DNA of 58,383 nucleotides, taken from positions 1-58,383 of the forward strand of contig NZ_JAADZW010000022.1 in NCBI RefSeq assembly GCF_010645065.1, given 5' to 3'. The position numbers were made by a program, and so were the translations under genes. Positions 51,228 to 58,383 of this stretch are shown here, one piece after another. This DNA comes from Flavobacterium fluviatile (GTDB lineage: Bacteria; Bacteroidota; Bacteroidia; Flavobacteriales; Flavobacteriaceae). Position 1 is the stretch's first letter. Each line of letters starts with the position of its first letter. The notes beneath the pieces were generated by a model. It made no database searches, had not been told where the DNA came from, and was given only the letters and a program-made list of their open reading frames with translations.

Positions 51228-51806
51228 TTATTCTGTCTGCTGAAAATCGAAACTTAAATCTCCTGCATTATATGTTGATGAAACGTTGGTAGGAAAAATC
51301 TGTGCCGTACCCGAAAGCCATCTGTACTCATTAAAAGTGATGTTTCCGGCAACAACAGGATATGTAGTAGCAGCGTTATCCGCTTTATTCTTTTTATACC
51401 AGTCATTAGAATTCATAGAAATCAGGTATTTTTTATCCTTTTCCAAAGCCAGCTCACTGATTTCTTTTTTAACCTCAACATCTGCAGTCGCAACATTTAA
51501 GGTTTCGGAACGTAAAACGGTTTTTGTATTATAATCCCAGATGGTAACACGTAAATTTGGATTTGTAGCAGGCAATTTTAAAGTAATAGCTTTTATTTTT
51601 CCTTTTACCGTTGGTGTAAAAACCAATCCGAATTCGTAATCTCCCGAATTGATAAAATTGGTTGAAGTGGTAAATCCTGTTTGGGTATAATAAGCTGCCA
51701 ACGGATTTTCGGTCTTAAATTTTGGTGAATTATCATCATCGCTGCTGCATGAAACAGTAAATATTGCAATTGATAAAATGGTAAAAATAGTTTTAAATGG
51801 TTTCAT
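51228..51806 (-). CDS. DUF4082-like lipoprotein
   Basis: A 192-residue lipoprotein with lipobox TVSC and SSDDDNSP after the cysteine. The body (FGLVFTPTVKGKIKAITLKLPATNPNLRVTIWDYNTKTVLRSETLN.. to ..YLISMNSNDWYKKN..) resembles DUF4082, a small beta-sandwich found in surface proteins. The function is unknown. It converges with the zinc operon and is divergent from the LytTR regulator gene. Confidence 0.7.
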   Translation of the reverse strand: MKPFKTIFTILSIAIFTVSCSSDDDNSPKFKTENPLAAYYTQTGFTTSTNFINSGDYEFGLVFTPTVKGKIKAITLKLPATNPNLRVTIWDYNTKTVLRSETLNVATADVEVKKEISELALEKDKKYLISMNSNDWYKKNKADNAATTYPVVAGNITFNEYRWLSGTAQIFPTNVSSTYNAGDLSFDFQQTE

Positions 51807-52010
51807 AATAATTTTAGTTTAAATTTGGTCAAATGATTTTTATTTAATTCAATAACATTTATTTTTGTAAAAAATCAAAAGCGCAAACAGGTGATTATTT
51901 TTTTGCTTATGCTGAATTACAAGACAAATTTGCGTCAATAAAATCCTGATAAAAACAACCAATAGACGAACAACATTTTAAATAGACAGACGACATAAAA
52001 ACAGCTGTGA

Positions 52011-52715
52011 ATGATGAAAAAATATTCCTGCATTATTGTAGATGATGACGAAATTGACAGGCTGACTGTATTGTCTTTTGCCAAAAAATTTCCGGTTTTG
52101 GATATTTTAGGTGTTTTTGATTCGGCTGAAGAAGCGCTTCCTTTTATAGAAAATCAAAAAGTGGATATTTTATTTCTGGACATTGATATGCCGGGTTTAA
52201 GCGGAATTGATTTCAGAAAAAAAGCTTTAGAAATTCCGGTTTGTATTTTTATTACCGCTCATCCGGAACATGCGGTCGAAAGTTTTCAGATCGAAACCCT
52301 GGATTTTATTGTGAAGCCATTAAAACTCGATCGTTTTACACAAACTATGAAACGTATTGAGGAATTTATGGAAATCAAACTTAAAGCTTCACTTTTTGAA
52401 GCCAGTATTGGCGGAGATACGATTTATATCAAAGAAGGCCATGAGCAGACCAAAGTAAAACTGCATGAAATTTTATATCTGGAAGCCCTGAAAGATTATA
52501 CCTTAATTGTTACCGAAAGAAAAAGGCATTGTGTTTTATCGAGTATCGGAAATTTATTGAAAGAAAATCACTTTCAGTCTTTTATTCGGATTCACAGAAG
52601 TTTTGCTGTTCAGAAACAGTTTATCCAGAAAATGAATTCGACTGAAATTATCCTGAATAATAATGTCTCCATTCCGGTTGGCAGAAGTTACAAAGACAAC
52701 CTTAACCTCATTTAG
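52011..52715 (+). CDS. LytTR-family response regulator
   Basis: A 234-residue regulator. The receiver domain starts CIIVDDDEIDRLTV, has the phospho-acceptor Asp57 in FLDIDMPGLSG, ITAHPEHAVESF and the conserved KP (FIVKPLKLDRF). The C-terminal LytTR DNA-binding domain (about 130-234) has YIKEGHEQTKVKLHEILYLEALKDYTLI and FIRIHRSFAVQKQFI. The start may be either of the two ATGs at 52011 and 52014. The histidine kinase gene begins immediately after the stop (TAGATG), so the pair is one signalling unit. Confidence 0.93.
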   Translation: MMKKYSCIIVDDDEIDRLTVLSFAKKFPVLDILGVFDSAEEALPFIENQKVDILFLDIDMPGLSGIDFRKKALEIPVCIFITAHPEHAVESFQIETLDFIVKPLKLDRFTQTMKRIEEFMEIKLKASLFEASIGGDTIYIKEGHEQTKVKLHEILYLEALKDYTLIVTERKRHCVLSSIGNLLKENHFQSFIRIHRSFAVQKQFIQKMNSTEIILNNNVSIPVGRSYKDNLNLI

Positions 52716-54797
52716 ATGAATAAAGCCGGTTTTTTGATTTTGTCTGTTTTTATAATTGTTTCTGTTTTTGCACAGCAGCCAAATTTAGCACAATATAAAA
52801 CTACGGATCAGAAACTGAAGGTCTTGGTGAAATATTCTCAGGATCTTTTAGACAAAGAAGAATATTCCAAACTTATCATTGCTACCAAAAAAGGGATAGA
52901 ACTTTCAAAAAACCATTATAAATATTTAAGTACATTTTATCTGCAACAAGGAATTGCTTATGAATTTAGTAACAACCAATATAAAAAAGCGTTAGTCAAT
53001 TATGAAAATTCATTGAAATATGCTCAAAAAGTCCGTCATATCGAAAACCAGACTTCCTCTCTGATGCGGCTTAATTATATCTATTATTCTTTAAATGAAA
53101 ATAAAAAAGGCAAAGAGTTAATCCAGACGATAAAAAAAGTACTTGATACCACCAAAAGCAATTATGTACGCGCGGTTCTTTATGGAAGTCTGGGCGAATA
53201 TTATCTGAATACTTCAGAATACGAAAATTTTATTGGATATCAGCTAAAAGCCATAAACTATAAAAAACAACTTGATAAAAGTACCGCTAACACTGAAAAT
53301 ATTGGAGTTTCCTATTGCCAAATTGCCAGCGCTTATGTCAAAATGCAACAATTTGATAAAGCTATTGAATATTTAAACGAGTCGAAACCTTACATAAAGA
53401 CCTCACCCTACATCAGTGCCTTTTCATCCAACTATTTAATACAATGTTTTGCTGCCAAAAAACAGCCGGACAGCATTAAAAAATATTATAAATTAATCTA
53501 CACCTTTCCAACTGCAAAAGATTCCTTGTTTCTTAACTTAAGTTTTGCAAACCAGAGTATGTCTAAATATTACGCTGATGAGGGAGAAATTCAGAAAGCT
53601 TACTATTATGCCAAAAAAGCTGTTTTATTGGGACAAAAATCTACAGACGAAGAAATTCTTATGGAAGCCAATACCATAATGGGAAGGGTTCTTTATGAAA
53701 AAAGAGATTACAAAAATGCAATCAAAACCCTTAAGGAAGCATCCAAAAATGCCTTAAACTACGACAAAGAGTTTTTTGTTATCATCAATCAGAAACTTTC
53801 TCAAAGCTACGCAGCTCTCGGAATTTGGAAAGAAGCTTTTCACTATAATCAAATTTACTCCAAATACAACGACGAAATGATGCACGAGTCGGCAAAACAA
53901 AGCATTGCCAATGCCGAAGCCCGTTATCAGAACAACACTAAAAAACAGGAAATAAAAAATCTCTCCGCTCAAAATACCATCAAAAACATTCAGATTGAAG
54001 AGGCAAAAAAACAGCGGATTTATTTAATTTCAGGATTGGCATTGGTGGGTATTATCGGATTATTGCTCTTCAGACAAAACCAAAACCGCAAAAAAACAAA
54101 TGAAAAATTACAGCTTCTGAATCAGGAACTTGATGAAGCCAATAAAATCAAGGCGCGATTTTTCGGAATCCTGAACCACGATTTAAGAAGCCCGATTTCA
54201 AATCTGATTCATTTTTTACACCTTCAAAAAGAAAATCCGGAACTTATTGATGAAGAAACCGCTTTGCGAATGCAGACCAAAATAATTTCAGGAGCCGAAA
54301 ATTTATTATCCTCCATGGAAGATATTTTGCTTTGGAGCAAAGGCCAGATGGAAAATTTTAAACCGCATTTTAAAAATATTCCCATCGAAACTATATTCGA
54401 AGATTCCGAAAAGCATTTTTCAGCCATAGAAAACATCGAAATTTCATTTGAAAATCCGGAAAAAATTCTTTTAAACACAGATGAAAATTATCTGAAAACC
54501 ATCATAAGAAACCTGACCGGAAATGCCGTAAAAGCCCTCGAGAAATGCAAAAACGGAAAAATAATCTGGAAAGCCTGGCAGGAAAACAATCAAACGTATC
54601 TTTCGATAACAGATAACGGACCGGGAGAAAATCTGGAAAAATTCAAAGCACTTTATGATGATTCAGAAGTCATCGGAATTAAATCCGGATTGGGCCTGCA
54701 TTTAATCCGGGATCTGGCGGCAGCGATTAACTGCAAAATAGAAGTCATCTCAAAACCGGGTTTCGGAACTACTTTTACTATTTTATTCAACACATAG
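52716..54797 (+). CDS. Sensor histidine kinase with TPR repeats (HisKA type)
   Basis: A 693-residue membrane kinase with a signal peptide or first anchor (about 1-20). A long TPR region follows (about 50-410, repeats such as KKALVNYENSLKYAQKV, DKAIEYLNESKPYI), then one transmembrane helix (YLISGLALVGIIGLLLF, about 440). The kinase core has the phospho-acceptor His488 in NHDLRSPISNL, GNAVKALEKCKNGK, TDNGPGE and GLGLHLIRDLAAAI. The H-box is the HisKA type, while most LytTR regulators pair with LytS-type kinases. The signal sensed is unknown; TPR sensors in Bacteroidota often bind proteins or peptides. Confidence 0.9.
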   Translation: MNKAGFLILSVFIIVSVFAQQPNLAQYKTTDQKLKVLVKYSQDLLDKEEYSKLIIATKKGIELSKNHYKYLSTFYLQQGIAYEFSNNQYKKALVNYENSLKYAQKVRHIENQTSSLMRLNYIYYSLNENKKGKELIQTIKKVLDTTKSNYVRAVLYGSLGEYYLNTSEYENFIGYQLKAINYKKQLDKSTANTENIGVSYCQIASAYVKMQQFDKAIEYLNESKPYIKTSPYISAFSSNYLIQCFAAKKQPDSIKKYYKLIYTFPTAKDSLFLNLSFANQSMSKYYADEGEIQKAYYYAKKAVLLGQKSTDEEILMEANTIMGRVLYEKRDYKNAIKTLKEASKNALNYDKEFFVIINQKLSQSYAALGIWKEAFHYNQIYSKYNDEMMHESAKQSIANAEARYQNNTKKQEIKNLSAQNTIKNIQIEEAKKQRIYLISGLALVGIIGLLLFRQNQNRKKTNEKLQLLNQELDEANKIKARFFGILNHDLRSPISNLIHFLHLQKENPELIDEETALRMQTKIISGAENLLSSMEDILLWSKGQMENFKPHFKNIPIETIFEDSEKHFSAIENIEISFENPEKILLNTDENYLKTIIRNLTGNAVKALEKCKNGKIIWKAWQENNQTYLSITDNGPGENLEKFKALYDDSEVIGIKSGLGLHLIRDLAAAINCKIEVISKPGFGTTFTILFNT

Positions 54798-54824
54798 TTT
54801 TGAAAGAAAATCTGACAGCAAAAT

Positions 54825-54924
54825 TTTCACGCAGATTTTAAAAAGATTTAGGCAGATGCACGCAGATTAATTGTAGGTGGACATCTAAATTAAATCTGCT
54901 TTAATCTGCAAAATCTGCGTGAAA
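54825..54924. repeat. Long intergenic hairpin of AAATCTGC units
   Basis: TTTCACGCAGATTTT (54825-54839) is perfectly inverted at 54910-54924, with further GCAGATT..AATCTGC units between. It is close in sequence to the hairpin at 12140-12185. Confidence 0.75.
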
Positions 54925-54964
54925 CAAAATCATTTCATTCCGGGGTAACCTAAATTCTTGCCAA

Positions 54965-54993
54965 TAAAAAAGGCCTGATTTTCATCAGACCAT
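54965..54993 (-). terminator. Terminator of trxA
   Basis: On the minus strand TGGTCTGATG-AAAA-TCAGGCC is followed by TTTTTT, 26 bp after the thioredoxin stop. Confidence 0.75.
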
Positions 54994-55018
54994 TTTTATA
55001 TAAATCATAATCCTACGA

Positions 55019-55336
55019 TTACAACAAAGCATCTAAGCTGTCTGCGTAGGTTTGTTTCGGAGCCACTCCTACTTGTTTACCTACAACTTCACCGTTGTGG
55101 AAAACCAAAACGGTTGGAATGTTACGCACACCGTATTTTGCAGCGAATTCCTGGTTTGCATCAACATCAACTTTTCCAACAACAACTTTACCTTCGTATT
55201 CGCTGCTCAATTCGTCAATGATTGGACCAACCATTCTACAAGGACCGCACCATGCTGCCCAAAAATCTACCATTACAGGTTTATCTGATTTCAAAACTAC
55301 TTCCTCAAAAGTAGCATCTGTGATTGCTAATGCCAT
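55019..55336 (-). CDS. trxA: Thioredoxin
   Basis: A 105-residue cytoplasmic thioredoxin with the active site FWAAWCGPCRM (Cys30 and Cys33) and the conserved cis-proline region NIPTVLVFHNGEVV. Standard length, no signal peptide. It reduces protein disulfides. A -7 box (minus-strand TAAATTTG at 55408-55415) lies 72 bp upstream. Confidence 0.95.
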   Translation of the reverse strand: MALAITDATFEEVVLKSDKPVMVDFWAAWCGPCRMVGPIIDELSSEYEGKVVVGKVDVDANQEFAAKYGVRNIPTVLVFHNGEVVGKQVGVAPKQTYADSLDALL

Positions 55337-55407
55337 AATAATTTATTTTAAGATTATCCCTGCTTGCTGAGGGAAACAATTTTTTAATAAGTTTTAAAAC
55401 TTGAGTA

Positions 55408-55415
55408 CAAATTTA
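55408..55415 (-). promoter_or_regulatory. -7 box of trxA
   Basis: Minus strand TAAATTTG fits TAnnTTTG. A TTTG lies about 16 bp further upstream, slightly closer than the usual -33 spacing. Confidence 0.5.
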
Positions 55416-55624
55416 GAAATTTTAAATCAATCAAACGTTATATGAAAATTAGTTTTGGTTATAAATGTATTGTCAATACTTATATCTCGCTGTAAAATGC
55501 GCTTCTGTTTTTTCTTACATAAATTTCTATATCTAAATTTACCATTTAATATTTTGAAATTCAAAACATTAACATTTTAGATAGTTTTTTAGCTTATCTT
55601 TAATACTATTTAATCTGATCTCCG

Positions 55625-58078
55625 ATGAAAGCAACTTTACAAAAAGTAAAAACCTTCCTGCAATCAGCCGGTTTTAAAAAATACGTCAAACGTTTCAGTT
55701 ATCTTATTTTAGGCGGAATCGGAATCCTTCTTATCACCTGCGGAGCCTTGTCGGTTTATTTCAATCATAATAAAACGGAGATCATAGCCAAAATCAATAC
55801 AAAAATCAATGAGAACATCAATGGAGAATTCCATATTGGTGATTTTCAGTATAAGCTTTTAACAGGTTTTCCGAATTTTACTTTAGCACTAAAATATGTC
55901 GAACTAAAAGACAATCAATGGAATACACACAAATATACTTTACTAAAAGCCAACGAAATCGAAGTTCGTTTGAACGTCTGGAGTTTGCTGCAGAAGGAAA
56001 TCAATATTCGCAAAATGCTTATTAACAACGCTCAGATTTATGTGTATAAAGCCGAAAATGGTTACTCGAACGCTAATATTTTTAAACCTAAAAAGAAAAA
56101 AACAGCCGAAAACAAATCAGAAACCGAAACCATAATCAATCACGTTGAGTTCAACCACGTACATTTTACATTAGACAATCGCTTGGGAGATAAACTGTTT
56201 GATTTTGATGTGGCCAGTTTAAAATCGAAAGTTCGTTATAATGGTGACAACTGGCAAACCAATGTTTTTCTGGATACGCAGATCAACAGTCTGGCATTCA
56301 ATACAATTCATGGGAGTTTTGCCAAACAAAAAAAACTCAAAGGAACTTTAGCTGTTTCTTTTGATTCTGAAAAAGAAAAAATAGATGTTAAAACCAAGGG
56401 ATTAAAAATAGGCGAAGATTCTTTTGATATCATGGCCTTTTTTAATGTAGGGAAAAGGAATTCGCTTTTCGGAATCAACATTGGTACCACGATTTTATGG
56501 CAAAGCGCTTCCAGCCTCTTATCCGGAAACATAAGTTCGAAGCTGAATCGTTTTGATTTAAAAAAGCCTATTGATGTAAACTGTGATATCAAAGGTGATC
56601 TTAATGTCGAAGGCGACCCTAAAATTGTGGTTCAGGCACTCATAAAAGATAACGAACTCAACATTCCCGACGGATCAATTACCGATTGTAATTTTAAAGG
56701 CATTTTTACCAATAACTTCAAACCAAAAGCAGGTTTTAGCGATGCCAATTCCGCCATCATTTTAACGCGATTTTCAGGAAAATATAAAAATGTTCCGCTT
56801 ACAATTCCGCAATTATCCATCAATAATCTGGACAAACCGCTGGCAACCGGAATCGTAAATTCTGATTTTGACATTAAAAACCTCAACGAAGAAAACACCG
56901 AAAAATGGATTGATTTTACCGAAGGTCATGCCTCGGCCAACTTAAAATTTCAGTTTGATATTGTCGATTTGTACATCACCAAACCTCGTTTTATAGGAAA
57001 CATAAATGTCCGGAATGCCTCTTTCCATTTTATTCCGAAAAACGTTCATGCCGAAAAAATCAACGTACAGCTCGAATTTACACAAGAAGCTTTGCTTATT
57101 AAAAAAATCGCCTATAAAAACAAAAACAACACCATTTACATCGAAGGCAAAATCGATAATTTCCTGAATCTATATTATGACGCTCCCGAAAAAATGGTCG
57201 TAAACTGGAACATTTATTGCCCAAGTATCGACATCAGGCAATTTCTGGGCGTTTTGGCTTCTTCTCAAAAAAAGAAAATTACTGCCAAAAAACCTACCAT
57301 GTCGCATCAGTTGCGGACAGCGATCGAAAAATGCATTGTAGACATCAGTATCAAAGCCGATAAAATCACCTATAATAAATTGACCGCAACCAACACCAAA
57401 GCCCGAATTCAGATGATCGATTCACGGCTTGTCATCAAAAACGGTTCGCTGCAGACTTGTGGCGGAAGCATCAATTTTAGCTCCACCGTTTCTCCAAATG
57501 GCAAAAACTACAATTTCTCATCAAACGCGCAGGTCAATCAGGTTGATATTACGAGTTTTTTAAAGTCGTTCAGCAACTTCGGAATCACGTCTTTTTCTCC
57601 AAACAACATCCGCGGAAAACTCACCAGCAACGCCAATCTAACCGGTTTAATCAACAGCAACGGCGAACTGATCCCGAATTCGGCACACGGAAATCTGGTT
57701 TTCAAGGTCAGTCAGGGCGCTTTACGAAACTTTGAGCCTATTATGAAAGTCGGCAAATTTGCTTTTCCGTTTCGCGATGTCGAGAACATCACGTTCAGCG
57801 ATTTATCCGGCAATTTCAAACTTCGTGGCGAGCAGGTCGACGTCAATAAACTCACCATTAGTTCCAGCGTTCTCAACCTCGATGCAGAGGGCGTTTACTC
57901 CTTTGGCCGTGGCACCAATTTAGCCCTCACCGTCCCCCTCCGAAACTCAAAAGACGACGCCAAACTCGCCACCAAAGCCGAGCGCGATGCCGTTCGCCAA
58001 CGCGGAATCGTCCTGCATTTACTTGCTGTAGACGATGCCGGAAAAATGAAAATTAAATGGGGGAAGAAGGAGAAATGA
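55625..58078 (+). CDS. AsmA-family envelope protein
   Basis: An 817-residue protein with one N-terminal transmembrane helix (about 24-46). Typical AsmA N-terminal sequence follows (IIAKINTKINENINGEFHIGDFQYKLLTGFPNFTLALKYVELKDNQ). The long middle is beta-rich, as in the bridge-like AsmA/TamB group. The C-terminal AsmA region has GNLVFKVSQGALRNFEPIMKVGKF. AsmA-type proteins act in the envelope between the inner and outer membranes, probably in lipid transport. No partner gene is seen. The start is an ATG directly after an AT-rich leader. Confidence 0.82.
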   Translation: MKATLQKVKTFLQSAGFKKYVKRFSYLILGGIGILLITCGALSVYFNHNKTEIIAKINTKINENINGEFHIGDFQYKLLTGFPNFTLALKYVELKDNQWNTHKYTLLKANEIEVRLNVWSLLQKEINIRKMLINNAQIYVYKAENGYSNANIFKPKKKKTAENKSETETIINHVEFNHVHFTLDNRLGDKLFDFDVASLKSKVRYNGDNWQTNVFLDTQINSLAFNTIHGSFAKQKKLKGTLAVSFDSEKEKIDVKTKGLKIGEDSFDIMAFFNVGKRNSLFGINIGTTILWQSASSLLSGNISSKLNRFDLKKPIDVNCDIKGDLNVEGDPKIVVQALIKDNELNIPDGSITDCNFKGIFTNNFKPKAGFSDANSAIILTRFSGKYKNVPLTIPQLSINNLDKPLATGIVNSDFDIKNLNEENTEKWIDFTEGHASANLKFQFDIVDLYITKPRFIGNINVRNASFHFIPKNVHAEKINVQLEFTQEALLIKKIAYKNKNNTIYIEGKIDNFLNLYYDAPEKMVVNWNIYCPSIDIRQFLGVLASSQKKKITAKKPTMSHQLRTAIEKCIVDISIKADKITYNKLTATNTKARIQMIDSRLVIKNGSLQTCGGSINFSSTVSPNGKNYNFSSNAQVNQVDITSFLKSFSNFGITSFSPNNIRGKLTSNANLTGLINSNGELIPNSAHGNLVFKVSQGALRNFEPIMKVGKFAFPFRDVENITFSDLSGNFKLRGEQVDVNKLTISSSVLNLDAEGVYSFGRGTNLALTVPLRNSKDDAKLATKAERDAVRQRGIVLHLLAVDDAGKMKIKWGKKEK

Positions 58079-58112
58079 TAATTTCACACACAAACTTGTC
58101 ATTCAGAAAAAC

Positions 58113-58166
58113 CCAGTTTGTCAATTTCGAGGACTGAAAAAACAGTCCAGTTTGTCATTCCGAGGA
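58113..58166 (+). repeat. Two direct repeats of about 20 bp (CCAGTTTGTCA..CGAGGA)
   Basis: 58113-58133 and 58147-58166 share CCAGTTTGTCA and CGAGGA with small differences between. They belong to the GTCATT(T/C)CGA-type dispersed repeats also seen near 17094. Confidence 0.6.
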
Positions 58167-58242
58167 ACGAGGAATCCCCGCAAGAAACTCGACAAAGATT
58201 TGGAATTTGGAATTTAAAAAATATTAGAATTTAGATTTTAAG

Positions 58243-58316
58243 GAGCTGTTCCTGCTCTCCGCTGTATCTTTTGCGCCGAAACCCGCCACAAAAGGATGCC
58301 GCTTCGATCAGGGCTC
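58243..58316 (-). ncRNA. Structured intergenic element, copy 2
   Basis: On the minus strand this reads GAGCCCTGATCGAAGCGGCA.. and shares its core GCCC-G-T-GAAG-GG-ATCCTTTT with copy 1 at 32792. The outer pairing is CCTG/CAGG with GAGC/GCTC, the inner one CTTTTG/CAAAAG (58289-58294 with 58268-58273). The compensatory differences from copy 1 support a conserved RNA or DNA hairpin structure. Confidence 0.6.
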
Positions 58317-58349
58317 ATATCTTTGACATAGATTAAAAATATGAAAATG

Positions 58350-58357
58350 TATCTTTG
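58350..58357 (+). promoter_or_regulatory. -7 promoter box for a gene beyond the window
   Basis: TATCTTTG fits TAnnTTTG; a TTG at 58323-58325 is 24 bp upstream, a little long. The gene it serves is outside the window. Confidence 0.5.
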
Positions 58358-58383
58358 AAATACTAACAATTAATAAACAAAAC

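Overview
The window looks like a chromosome segment of a Flavobacterium-type member of the Bacteroidota. The evidence is a SusC/SusD pair, a type IX secretion C-terminal sorting domain, many lipoproteins with an acidic stretch after the lipid-carrying cysteine, TAnnTTTG-type -7 promoter boxes with weak Shine-Dalgarno sites, and AT-rich intergenic DNA full of hairpin repeats. It carries one tRNA gene (tRNA-Asp), no rRNA, no CRISPR array and no transposase.

Region 1 (56-2191) is a decayed MmeI-like restriction-modification gene with four frameshifts and a nonsense codon. Region 2 (2.4-21.5 kb) is a starch/maltodextrin utilisation locus. On the minus strand are SusC, SusD, a SusE-like lipoprotein and a secreted GH13 amylase with a T9SS domain. 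Divergent on the plus strand are a LacI-type regulator, an MFS sugar transporter, beta-phosphoglucomutase, a GH65 maltose phosphorylase, a SusB-type GH97 alpha-glucosidase and a SusA-like GH13 enzyme. Starch would be cut at the surface, oligosaccharides imported by SusCD, trimmed in the periplasm by GH97 and GH13, moved inward by the MFS carrier, and maltose split by phosphorolysis to glucose and beta-glucose-1-phosphate, then glucose-6-phosphate.

Region 3 (21.7-33.9 kb) is mostly housekeeping: a glycerophosphodiesterase, an HI0933-type flavoprotein carrying an apparent in-frame insertion of a dispersed repeat, a phosphoglycolate-phosphatase-like HAD protein, a metallo-beta-lactamase relic, an S1 sulfatase lipoprotein, TspO, diphosphomevalonate decarboxylase and a mevalonate-kinase-like GHMP kinase with a toxin-antitoxin pair (toxin frameshifted) wedged between them, a DUF502 protein, a UbiA prenyltransferase and an RluB-like pseudouridine synthase. 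Region 4 (34-38.9 kb) is a TonB-dependent receptor plus DUF4374 lipoprotein, divergent from an AraC regulator, with a direct-repeat site between them; iron or siderophore uptake is the likely role.

Region 5 (38.9-45.3 kb) holds a DUF4407 membrane protein, a HAD phosphatase, tRNA-Asp, a DUF58 protein and an M1 aminopeptidase. Region 6 (45.3-51.1 kb) is the most interesting part: a proposed zinc-acquisition locus. A promoter whose -33 and -7 boxes are both covered by near-identical operator half-palindromes leads into a small HxxHxCxxC protein, two DUF4625 lipoproteins (one with a histidine cluster), a ZnuD-like TonB receptor and a histidine-rich lipoprotein that resembles the zinc metallochaperone AztD. 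Region 7 (51.2-58.4 kb) has a DUF4082-like lipoprotein, a LytTR response regulator abutting a TPR histidine kinase, thioredoxin and an AsmA-family protein, and ends with the second copy of a structured intergenic element. All functions are read from sequence by eye; no database search was run.
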